From Taklimakanibacter deserti (GTDB lineage: Bacteria; Pseudomonadota; Alphaproteobacteria; Rhizobiales; Aestuariivirgaceae): DNA of 64,000 bases. A model generated the notes under the pieces. That model was not told where the DNA came from, did no database searches, and saw only the letters and a list, made by a program, of their open reading frames with translations. Shown here piece after piece: positions 7,728 through 15,043 of this stretch (position 1 is its first letter; every line of letters starts with the position of its first letter). The translations under genes and the position numbers were made by a program. Location: the NCBI GenBank assembly GCA_003574785.1, contig QORU01000008.1, positions 62,001 through 126,000 of the forward strand. The letters run 5' to 3'.

Positions 7728-8792
7728 ATGAGAATGCTTAAGCGCGCGCTGTTGGGCTCGCTGGGATTGATGGCGCTGGGAGGCTTGGCCCATGCCGAGG
7801 GCAGCGTCACGGTGGTGTCCTGGGGTGGTCTCTATACCGAGGTGCAGAACCACTCTTTCTACCAACCCTTCAGCAAGACGACCGGCATCGCCGTCAAATC
7901 GGAAGACTGGAACGGCAATCTCGGCCAGATCCGCGCCCAGGTCGACGCCAAGAACGTGACCTGGGACGTGGTGATCGGCGATTCGGCCTTTGCCAAGAAA
8001 GGCTGCGAGGAAGGCTTCCTCGAGAAGATCGATCCGGCCGTCACCCAGGAGAACGCCGCCGATTTCCTCCCCGGCAGCATCACCGACTGCGGCGTCGCCA
8101 GCGTCGTCTGGGGCTATGTCATCGGCTATGACGAGCGCAAGGTGAAGGACAGGCCGGGCTCCGTCGCCGATTTCTTCGACCTTCAAAAATATCCGGGCAA
8201 GCGCGCTTTGCCGAAGCGGCCGGAATCGACTCTCGAATTCGCGCTGATGGCGGATGGTGTTCCCGCCAAGGACGTCTACAGCGTCCTCGCCACGCCGGAA
8301 GGTGTCGATCGCGCCTTCAAGAAGCTCGACACCATCAAGAGCGAGGTCGTGTGGTGGGAAGCGGGCGCGCAGCCGCCGCAACTCCTGAACGACGGCGAGG
8401 TCACCATGGCGGTCTCCTTCGCGGCCCGCCTCGTGGGCCCCATCCTCGACGACAAGAAGCCCTTCGGCATCCTCTATGACGGCATGCTCTATGATCTCGA
8501 CACCTGGATGATCCCCAAAGGCTCGCCGCACAAGAAGGAAGCCGAGGAATTCATCAAATTCGCGAGCGACCCTGGCCGCCAGGCCGAGCTTGCGACCCGC
8601 GCCGGCTATGCGCCGGTCCGCATCTCGGCGATCGGGCTCGTCGGCAAGCATCCGACCGCGGGCGTCGACATGAAGCAGTTCATGCTGACCAACCCCGATA
8701 ATCAGGGCAATGCCGCCGCCATCGACGCGCAATTCTGGTCCGACAATCTCGATGACCTCAAGGAGCGCTTCAACGCCTGGCTCGCCCAATAG
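7728..8792 (+). CDS. Polyamine-type ABC transporter, periplasmic substrate-binding protein (PotD/PotF-like)
   Basis: This 354-residue exported binding protein starts with a classical signal peptide (MRMLKRALLGSLGLMALGGLAHA, cleavage after AHA). The mature start SVTVVSWGGLYTEVQNHSFYQPF is typical of the spermidine/putrescine-family group. The segment WDVVIGDSAFAKKGCEEGFL and the late DTWMIPKGSPHKKEAEEFIKFA are family hallmarks. Many rhizobial members of this group bind amino- or guanidino-compounds rather than polyamines. It is the first gene of the operon that continues with ATPase, two permeases, an M20 hydrolase, an aminotransferase and an NTF2-like protein, under a putative IclR operator. 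A long hairpin and a palindromic repeat separate it from the ATPase gene. Confidence 0.88.
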   Translation: MRMLKRALLGSLGLMALGGLAHAEGSVTVVSWGGLYTEVQNHSFYQPFSKTTGIAVKSEDWNGNLGQIRAQVDAKNVTWDVVIGDSAFAKKGCEEGFLEKIDPAVTQENAADFLPGSITDCGVASVVWGYVIGYDERKVKDRPGSVADFFDLQKYPGKRALPKRPESTLEFALMADGVPAKDVYSVLATPEGVDRAFKKLDTIKSEVVWWEAGAQPPQLLNDGEVTMAVSFAARLVGPILDDKKPFGILYDGMLYDLDTWMIPKGSPHKKEAEEFIKFASDPGRQAELATRAGYAPVRISAIGLVGKHPTAGVDMKQFMLTNPDNQGNAAAIDAQFWSDNLDDLKERFNAWLAQ

Positions 8793-8840
8793 CGCATGAT
8801 CCGGAAAAGTGGGCGCCGGTTTTCCGAAGAGATCATGCGC
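8792..8840. repeat. Rhizobial-type palindromic intergenic repeat
   Basis: The arms GCGCATGATC (8792-8801) and GATCATGCGC (8831-8840) are perfect inverted repeats. The interior CCGGAAAAGTGG ... CCGGTTTTCCG also pairs, giving a nearly complete 49-bp cruciform or hairpin. I recognise the pattern from many Rhizobiales intergenic regions. It begins at the last base of the binding-protein stop codon. I saw no second copy in this window. Confidence 0.72.
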
Positions 8841-8855
8841 AACACAAGAGAAAAT

Positions 8856-8881
8856 GCCGCGGCGGGGCGCCCTGCCGCGGC
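8856..8881 (+). other. GC-rich stem-loop between binding protein and ATPase genes
   Basis: GCCGCGGC (8856-8863) pairs with GCCGCGGC (8874-8881) across a 10-base loop. No T-run follows, so it is not a clear intrinsic terminator. Together with the palindrome just before it, it could stabilise the binding-protein mRNA or reduce readthrough into the transporter genes. Confidence 0.5.
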
Positions 8882-8912
8882 TTCACCGCCGCTCAGCAAG
8901 TTTTGCCCGCTC

Positions 8913-10004
8913 ATGAATCCGCTCGTCTCGCTCCGCAATATCCAGAAGACCTATGACGGCAAACAACTGGTCGTGAAGTCGCTCGATCTCGAGGTCAAGG
9001 AAGGCGAGTTCCTTACTTTGCTGGGGCCTTCAGGCTCCGGCAAGACCACCGTGCTCATGATGCTGGCGGGCTTCGAGACGCCGACCGCGGGCGAGATCGT
9101 GCTGGCGGGCGAGGCGGTCACCCGCCTGCCACCGCAGCGGCGCGGCATCGGCATGGTGTTCCAGAACTACGCGCTCTTCCCCAATATGACGGTCAGGGAG
9201 AATCTGAGCTTTCCGCTCGAGGTGAGGAAGCTCGGCACCGACGAGATCGGCGACCGGGTCGAGAAATCCCTCGCCATGGTGCGCCTCGCAGCTTTTGCCG
9301 AGCGCAAGCCGGCGCAATTGTCGGGTGGCCAGCAGCAGCGCGTGGCGCTCGCCCGCGCTCTCATCTTCGAGCCGCGTCTCGTCCTGATGGATGAGCCTCT
9401 GGGCGCGCTCGACAAGAATCTGCGCGAGCAGATGCAATATGAGATCAAGCAGATCCATGAGAGGCTGGGTGTGACCGTCGTCTATGTCACTCATGACCAG
9501 TCGGAAGCGCTGACCATGTCGGACCGGGTCGCGGTCTTCAATGACGGCATCATCCAGCAGATTTGTGCGCCCAGGGAGCTCTATGAGAGCCCGGCCAACT
9601 CCTTCGTGGCGGGCTTCATCGGCGAGAACAACCGGCTGCCGGGCGTGGTGCACAAGATCGTCGATGACGAATGCCTGGTGGAGATCGCCGCCGGCCTCAT
9701 GGTCAGAGCGCGCAAGGTCGGGATCAGGGCGCCGAAGGAGGCAACGACGCTCTCCATCCGTCCCGAGCGGGTGAAACTGTCGCCGAAACAGGGCGAGGTC
9801 GATACCGTGATCGACGGCGAGGTCGAGACCGTCCTCTATCATGGCGATCATATTCGCGCCCATTTGAAGGGCATCGGTCCCTCGACCTTCGTCATCAAGC
9901 TGCCCAACGCCAATGGCGTGGCGGGCAAGCTTACGGTCGGCGCTCATGTGGCGATCGGCTGGGCATCGTCCGATTGCCTGGCGCTCGACCGGATGGACGC
10001 CTGA
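8913..10004 (+). CDS. Polyamine-type ABC transporter ATP-binding protein (PotA-like)
   Basis: A 363-residue ATPase. The nucleotide-binding domain has Walker A GPSGSGKTT, the Q-loop at VFQNYALFPNMTV, the signature LSGGQQQRVALARAL, Walker B LVLMDEPLGALD and the switch histidine in VYVTHDQSEA. The C-terminal TOBE-type domain runs from about 270 to 363 (TTLSIRPERVKLSP). The ATG at 8913 starts the canonical MNPLVSLRNIQKTYDG. In-frame codons upstream run into the palindromic repeat and are not protein-like. It energises the two permeases that follow, whose first gene begins two bases after its stop. Confidence 0.92.
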   Translation: MNPLVSLRNIQKTYDGKQLVVKSLDLEVKEGEFLTLLGPSGSGKTTVLMMLAGFETPTAGEIVLAGEAVTRLPPQRRGIGMVFQNYALFPNMTVRENLSFPLEVRKLGTDEIGDRVEKSLAMVRLAAFAERKPAQLSGGQQQRVALARALIFEPRLVLMDEPLGALDKNLREQMQYEIKQIHERLGVTVVYVTHDQSEALTMSDRVAVFNDGIIQQICAPRELYESPANSFVAGFIGENNRLPGVVHKIVDDECLVEIAAGLMVRARKVGIRAPKEATTLSIRPERVKLSPKQGEVDTVIDGEVETVLYHGDHIRAHLKGIGPSTFVIKLPNANGVAGKLTVGAHVAIGWASSDCLALDRMDA

Positions 10005-10005
10005 C

Positions 10006-11268
10006 ATGACGGCGCCCTGGCCCGCCATGGCCGATCAAGCCGTGAGCGAAATCCCGCTCCCCGCCGATCTCGAGGCCGCCGCGCGCAAGGTCGAACGCCG
10101 CCAGGGTCTTGAGGCCTCTTTGCTGATCCTGCCGCTCGTCATCCTCATCGCCTTCGCCTTCCTGATCCCGGTCGGGCTTCTCCTCTTCAAGAGCATCGAC
10201 AATCCGGTGATCGCCGAGGGTCTGCCGCGGACGCTTTCCGAGCTCGAGGCTTGGACACCGGCCGATGGCGCGCCGCCCGAAGCGGCCTATGCGGCGCTGA
10301 AAGCGGATATCGAGACCGCACGGGAGAAAGCCAGCCTGGGCACGATCGGCGCCAGGCTCAACCAGGATTTTCCCGGCGCCCGCAGCTTGCTGCAGACGAC
10401 GGCGCGCAAGCTCGAGGCTGCGTCAGGCGCGACCGCCAAGGAAACCTTCGCCGTCATCGACAGACGCTGGGGCGAGCCCCGGATCTTCGGCGCCATCCGC
10501 AATGCCGGCAGCCCTTATACCGCCAACTACTATTTGAACGCGCTCGATCTCACTCGCGGCGTCGATGGCGGGATCATCGCCAAGCCGGAAGGGCAGAGGC
10601 TGCATATCCATCTCTTCATCCGCACCTTATGGGTGAGCGCGCTCACCGCCTTCATCTGCTTCCTGCTGGCTTATCCGATTGCCTATCTGCTGGCGCATCT
10701 GCCGGAGCGGCGCGCCAATCTCTTGATGATCATCGTGCTTTTGCCCTTCTGGACCTCGATCCTGGTACGCATCACGAGCTGGATCGCGCTGTTGCAGAAG
10801 CAGGGCGTCGTCAATGACACGCTCGCCGCTCTGGGCGTGATCGACGAGGCGGGCCGGCTCGCCCTCATGTACAATATGACGGGGACCATCGTCGTCGGCA
10901 CCCATATCCTCCTGCCTTTTTTCGTCCTGCCGCTCTACAGCGTGATGAAGACGGTCAATCCCAATCTGGTGCGCGCCGCGACCTCGCTCGGCGCCAGCCC
11001 GTTCACCGCCTTCCGGCGCGTCTATTTCCCGTTGACGGTGCCGGGGATCTTCGCGGGCTCGAGCCTCGTCTTCATATTGTGCACCGGCTATTTCATCACC
11101 CCGGCGCTGGTCGGCGGCCAGAACGGCCAGCTCATCAGCAACATCATCGCCTATCACATGCAGCAGTCGCTCAATTGGGGTCTCGCCGCCGCCTTGAGCA
11201 CGCTCCTCCTGCTGCTCATCGGCATCGTCTATGTCATCTATACGCGCTTCGTGCGCGATGGGCGGTGA
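10006..11268 (+). CDS. Polyamine-type ABC transporter permease (PotB-like)
   Basis: A 420-residue inner-membrane permease. The first membrane segment (about 38-62, LLILPLVILIAFAFLIPVGL) is followed by an unusually long periplasmic stretch of about 140 residues and then five further segments. The binding-protein-dependent transport signature is at RAATSLGASPFTAFRRVYFPL (EAA loop, contacts the ATPase). The extended periplasmic region makes it longer than Escherichia coli PotB (about 285) but is common in this alphaproteobacterial subgroup. ATG 10006 or ATG 10027 could be the start. It pairs with the next permease gene, the two being separated by four bases. Confidence 0.86.
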   Translation: MTAPWPAMADQAVSEIPLPADLEAAARKVERRQGLEASLLILPLVILIAFAFLIPVGLLLFKSIDNPVIAEGLPRTLSELEAWTPADGAPPEAAYAALKADIETAREKASLGTIGARLNQDFPGARSLLQTTARKLEAASGATAKETFAVIDRRWGEPRIFGAIRNAGSPYTANYYLNALDLTRGVDGGIIAKPEGQRLHIHLFIRTLWVSALTAFICFLLAYPIAYLLAHLPERRANLLMIIVLLPFWTSILVRITSWIALLQKQGVVNDTLAALGVIDEAGRLALMYNMTGTIVVGTHILLPFFVLPLYSVMKTVNPNLVRAATSLGASPFTAFRRVYFPLTVPGIFAGSSLVFILCTGYFITPALVGGQNGQLISNIIAYHMQQSLNWGLAAALSTLLLLLIGIVYVIYTRFVRDGR

Positions 11269-11272
11269 GACC

Positions 11273-12133
11273 ATGTTCCTGACGCTCTCGCCTACCGCGG
11301 GCCCGCTCGAAAAACTCTGGCATGTGATCTTTTCCGGCCTCTGCCTCGCGATCTTCGCCTTCCTCGTCCTGCCGCTCGTCATCGTGGTGCCGCTCTCTTT
11401 CAATGCGGAGGCCTATTTCACCTTCACGCGCGAGATGCTGTCGCTTTCGCCCGAGGCTTTCTCCTGGCGCTGGTACCGCGAGCTCTTCACCAATCCGCAA
11501 TGGGCGACGGCCTTCCGCAACAGCCTTCTCGTGGCTTTGGGCGCTACCGTCATCGCGACGACGCTCGGCACGCTCGCGGCTTTGGGACTGGCCAAGCTCA
11601 GGCCGGCCCTCAGGGCTTCCGTGATGATCGTCCTCTTGTCGCCGATGATCATCCCGATCGTCATCGTCGCCGCGGCCCTCTATTTCTTCTTCACCGCCAT
11701 TGGCCTCGCCCAGACCTTGACCGGCCTCATTCTGGCGCATGCGATGCTGGGCGCGCCCTTCGTCGTGACGACCGTGCTCGCCACGCTCTCGGGCTTCGAC
11801 TGGAACCTGGTGCGCGCCGCGGCGAGCCTGGGGGCGGGGCCCGTCCGGACCTTCAGGCGGGTGACGCTGCCGGCCATCGCGCCCGGCGTCATATCGGGCG
11901 GGCTTTTCGCCTTCATCACCTCGCTCGATGAGGTGGTGGTCGTCATGTTCCTGGCGAGCGTCGACCAGCGCACCGTGCCGCGCCAGATGTGGAGCGGCAT
12001 CCGCGAGCAATTGAGCCCGACCATCCTGGCGGCGGCGAGCCTGCTCATCTTCGCGTCCTTACTCCTGCTGCTCTTCGCCGAGATGATCCGGCGGCGCAAC
12101 GAAGCGGCGCGCATTTCGAATCCGAAGGAATGA
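11273..12133 (+). CDS. Polyamine-type ABC transporter permease (PotC-like)
   Basis: A 286-residue permease with six predicted membrane segments and the EAA-loop signature RAAASLGAGPVRTFRRVTLP. ATG 11273 follows GGTGAGA and gives the usual short N-terminus (MFLTLSPTAGP). An in-frame ATG at 11258, overlapping the previous gene, is an alternative. The end SLDEVVVVMFLASVDQRTVP is typical of the PotC group. The stop overlaps the possible first start codon of the M20 hydrolase gene (ATGA), so translation of importer and enzyme is probably coupled. Confidence 0.88.
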   Translation: MFLTLSPTAGPLEKLWHVIFSGLCLAIFAFLVLPLVIVVPLSFNAEAYFTFTREMLSLSPEAFSWRWYRELFTNPQWATAFRNSLLVALGATVIATTLGTLAALGLAKLRPALRASVMIVLLSPMIIPIVIVAAALYFFFTAIGLAQTLTGLILAHAMLGAPFVVTTVLATLSGFDWNLVRAAASLGAGPVRTFRRVTLPAIAPGVISGGLFAFITSLDEVVVVMFLASVDQRTVPRQMWSGIREQLSPTILAAASLLIFASLLLLLFAEMIRRRNEAARISNPKE

Positions 12134-12135
12134 AG

Positions 12136-13341
12136 ATGGATATCTCCACCGATGGCGATTACGGAGCGCGCGTCGACAGAGCGCTCGATGTCGAGGGCAT
12201 GATCGCCGCCTGCCAGGCGGTCATCCGTGTGCCGAGCCTGTCCTATGAGGAGGCGGCCGTCGCGCACCTCTGTGCCGAGCATTTGCGCAAGCTCGGCTTC
12301 GACGAGGTCGAAATCGACCGGAACGGCAATGTCATCGGACGCTTGCGCGGGGCGGGCAATGGGCCCTCGCTGATGATCAACGGCCATATCGACCATGTCC
12401 CGCCGGGCGAGATGGTCGATCCCTATTCGGGCGAGATCGTCGATGCGGCGCGCTGGGGCGAGACGGGCCCCGCCATCCGTGGCCGCGGCACCTGCGACAT
12501 GAAATGCAATGTCATGGCGAGCGCCTATGCGGTCTCAGCCATCAAGCGCGCCGGCTTGCGGCTCAATGGCGATATCGTCTTCGTCGCCGATGTGGCGGAG
12601 GAGGTCGATTCACCGACCGGCGTCGTTTCGGTCATCGAGCGCGGCATCCGCGCCGATTACGGTCTCAACACCGAATCGACCCGCGGCCACGTCCATATCG
12701 GCCATCGCGGCAAGATCGATTGCGAGCTCGAAGTGCATGGCCGCACCTCGCATGCCTCGGAGCCGGCCAACGGCCTCAATGCCGCCTATCAGGCGGTGCC
12801 GTTGCTCGATGCCTTGCGCCGCTATGCCGAGGGGCTTGGCGATGATCCCTTGCTCGGGCCGGCCACGGTCACCGTCATTTCGGTGCGCAGCAGTCCCGAT
12901 AATGGCACGGCCGTCGTGCCCGACCGCTGCGTCGTGCGGGTCGATCGCCGCTATGTCAGGGGCGAGACGGCGGAATCTTGCGAAGCCGAGCTGCGGGCCC
13001 TGATCGCGGGCGTCGCGGAAAGCGTGCCCGATTTCACCTGCGACTTCCGCCTCATCACCCATTATCCGTTGATGCATGTGCCCCCCGGCAATCCCGTGGT
13101 CGAAGCGGCATTGGCGGCGCGCAAGGAAGCCATCGGCGCGGAAGACGCGCCGGGCGCGTGGCGCTTCGGCGTCAACGGCACTTTCATGTGCCAGGCCGGC
13201 ATCCCGACCGTCGGCCTCGGCCCCGGCAATGAGAAATGGGCGCATACGCCCGACGAGCACATCGGGATAGACGATCTGACCGAGACCTGCAGCATCTGGA
13301 TGCGCCTCATCATGCGCATCTGCGGCGTCGTGAAAGAGTGA
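12136..13341 (+). CDS. M20-family metallohydrolase (ArgE/DapE-like deacylase)
   Basis: A 401-residue zinc-dependent amidohydrolase of the M20 (ArgE/DapE/carboxypeptidase G2) family. The metal-site motifs are visible: NGHIDHVPPG (first His and catalytic Asp), GRGTCDMKC (bridging Asp), EEVDSP (catalytic Glu plus ligand) and NTESTRGHVHIGH. A dimerisation insert with GRTSHASEPANG follows. ATG 12136 is six bases after GAAGGA; an in-frame ATG at 12130 overlaps the permease stop. Co-transcription with a polyamine-type importer suggests it removes an acyl group from the imported compound, releasing an amine or amino acid for the next enzyme. The exact substrate is not readable. Confidence 0.85.
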   Translation: MDISTDGDYGARVDRALDVEGMIAACQAVIRVPSLSYEEAAVAHLCAEHLRKLGFDEVEIDRNGNVIGRLRGAGNGPSLMINGHIDHVPPGEMVDPYSGEIVDAARWGETGPAIRGRGTCDMKCNVMASAYAVSAIKRAGLRLNGDIVFVADVAEEVDSPTGVVSVIERGIRADYGLNTESTRGHVHIGHRGKIDCELEVHGRTSHASEPANGLNAAYQAVPLLDALRRYAEGLGDDPLLGPATVTVISVRSSPDNGTAVVPDRCVVRVDRRYVRGETAESCEAELRALIAGVAESVPDFTCDFRLITHYPLMHVPPGNPVVEAALAARKEAIGAEDAPGAWRFGVNGTFMCQAGIPTVGLGPGNEKWAHTPDEHIGIDDLTETCSIWMRLIMRICGVVKE

Positions 13342-13354
13342 AAGGATACAAGGA

Positions 13355-14662
13355 ATGAGCAGACTTCTTCAGACGGGCCTCAATGCCGGCAAGGAGCCCT
13401 TGGTCAAGGTGGTGGGCGGCGAGGGCGTGCGCTTCATCCTCGATGACGGGCGCAAGGTGATCGACGGCAGCACCACGGGCGGGCCGTTGGGACATCGCCA
13501 TCCAGACATGGTCGAAGCCCTGCACAAGGCGGCCGAGACGCCGGTCATCAATGAGGGCTGGTTCTGGGCCGAGCGCGAGCAGGCGGCGGACGATCTGATC
13601 GACATTGCCTTCGCGGGCGAAGGCAAGTGGGTGGGCGCGGTGCGCTTCTTCTTATCCGGCAGCGAGGCCAATGACCTCGCTCTGACCTTATCGCAGGCGA
13701 TGACCGGCCGGACGGCGCTCGCCACGCGCGAACGCGCCTATCACGGCATGGCGGGTCTCGCGCGCCAGATGACAGTGCAGCCGCATTGGCATGGCGGCCT
13801 CGCCATCCAGGGCGGCGGCACGCGCCCGGTGCCCAATCCGGTGCCGGTGCGAGTCATCCCGGCGCCGCTCAATGCCAAATATGGCGTGATCGATGACAAG
13901 CGGCCCCTGGCCGAAAGGCTGAAGCGCGTCGAGGCGACGCTCTCCGACACCGCGGCGACGCTCATCGACTACACGCAAGGCGGCATCTACTACGACGCGG
14001 CCTATCAGGACTTCGTCGCCAAGGCGGCGCGCCAGGCGGGCTCTCTGTGGATCGCCGATGAAGTGGTGACGGGGCTCGGCCGCAGCGGCCGCTGGTTCGC
14101 CTTTCAGGGCGGCAAGGAGCGGCCCGACATGGTGACCCTCGGCAAATGCCTGGCGGGCGGTGCATCGCCCGCGGGCGCGGTTGTCCTGTCCCAGGACCTG
14201 GTCGATGAATTGAAGGACAAGAGCTGGCAGACCTACAGCACCTTCCGCGCCCATCCGGTGGCGGTGGCCTGCATCCGCGCCTATTTGCGCGTCGTCAAGC
14301 GCGACGATCTCCTCGCCCGCTCGCGCGTCATGGCAGAGAAGCTGGAGAAGGGTCTCATCGCCATTGCCCAGAGGCATCCAAGCGTGGCGCGGGTCGACGG
14401 CTTCGGGCTGCATTGGACGATCGAGCTCCATGGCCCCGACTGGCGCGACTGGTATGCCGACACCATCGAGCCGCCGATCGCATCGCGCGTGGCGGCGCGC
14501 GCTTTGGAGGCGGGCGTCATGATCGGCACCAGCGGCGAAGAGACCTCGCTCTTCCTTTGTCCGCCCATGGTGACGTCCGACCGGGAGATCGAGGAATTGC
14601 TGCGGGCACTCGATCACGGCCTCGACTTGGCCGATGAAGAGCATGCGCGGGCCGCGGGATGA
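13355..14662 (+). CDS. Class III aminotransferase
   Basis: A 435-residue PLP-dependent fold-type I aminotransferase of class III (ornithine/4-aminobutyrate/glutamate-1-semialdehyde group). Motifs seen are FFLSGSEANDLALTLSQAMTGR, AYHGMAG, the cofactor-ring Asp in WIADEVVTGLGRSG and the Schiff-base lysine in TLGKCLAGGASPAG near residue 269. Such enzymes transfer omega-amino groups, which would suit a diamine, a 4-aminobutyrate-like product or an acyl-amine released by the preceding M20 hydrolase. It starts 13 bases after that gene, preceded by AAGGA, and probably lies in the same operon. Confidence 0.88.
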   Translation: MSRLLQTGLNAGKEPLVKVVGGEGVRFILDDGRKVIDGSTTGGPLGHRHPDMVEALHKAAETPVINEGWFWAEREQAADDLIDIAFAGEGKWVGAVRFFLSGSEANDLALTLSQAMTGRTALATRERAYHGMAGLARQMTVQPHWHGGLAIQGGGTRPVPNPVPVRVIPAPLNAKYGVIDDKRPLAERLKRVEATLSDTAATLIDYTQGGIYYDAAYQDFVAKAARQAGSLWIADEVVTGLGRSGRWFAFQGGKERPDMVTLGKCLAGGASPAGAVVLSQDLVDELKDKSWQTYSTFRAHPVAVACIRAYLRVVKRDDLLARSRVMAEKLEKGLIAIAQRHPSVARVDGFGLHWTIELHGPDWRDWYADTIEPPIASRVAARALEAGVMIGTSGEETSLFLCPPMVTSDREIEELLRALDHGLDLADEEHARAAG

Positions 14663-14663
14663 C

Positions 14664-14668
14664 GGAGG
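14664..14668 (+). promoter_or_regulatory. Shine-Dalgarno fixing the NTF2-like gene start
   Basis: GGAGG five bases before ATG 14674 favours that start over the ATG at 14659, which overlaps the aminotransferase stop. Confidence 0.6.
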
Positions 14669-14673
14669 CAAGG

Positions 14674-15036
14674 ATGAAGACCGATCTCACCACAGTGGTC
14701 CAGTCCTATCTGGACGCTCTCTTTCATGGCGACGTGGCGCTGTTCCGGAAGGTGTTCCACCCCGAGGCGCGATTGTTCTCGGCGACGGGCGGGGCTCTGG
14801 TGGCGCTCGACCTCGAGCAATATATGGAGATCGTGAAGGGCCGGCCATCGCCGGCCGCGCGAAAGGATGAGCGCCGGGACGAGATCGTCTCCATCGTCCA
14901 GGCGAGTGCGACCACGGCCCATGCCAGGCTCAAGAACGCCTATCTGCCCAAGCGCTTCACCGACGATCTGACGCTCATCCATATCGACGGCGCCTGGCGG
15001 ATCATTGCCAAGGTCTGGCATTTCGACATCGTGTAA
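14674..15036 (+). CDS. NTF2-like protein, putative lumazine-binding subfamily
   Basis: This small protein of 120 residues has an NTF2/SnoaL-type cone fold: an N-terminal helix (VVQSYLDALFHGDVALFRKVFHPEA) and a C-terminal sheet (TDDLTLIHIDGAWRIIAKVWHFD). The pattern fits the putative lumazine-binding subgroup often found as an accessory in catabolic operons. No catalytic residue can be assigned. It is the last gene of the importer/hydrolase/aminotransferase operon and converges on the type I secretion ATPase gene with a gap of seven bases. Confidence 0.75.
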   Translation: MKTDLTTVVQSYLDALFHGDVALFRKVFHPEARLFSATGGALVALDLEQYMEIVKGRPSPAARKDERRDEIVSIVQASATTAHARLKNAYLPKRFTDDLTLIHIDGAWRIIAKVWHFDIV

Positions 15037-15043
15037 GGGGCTC

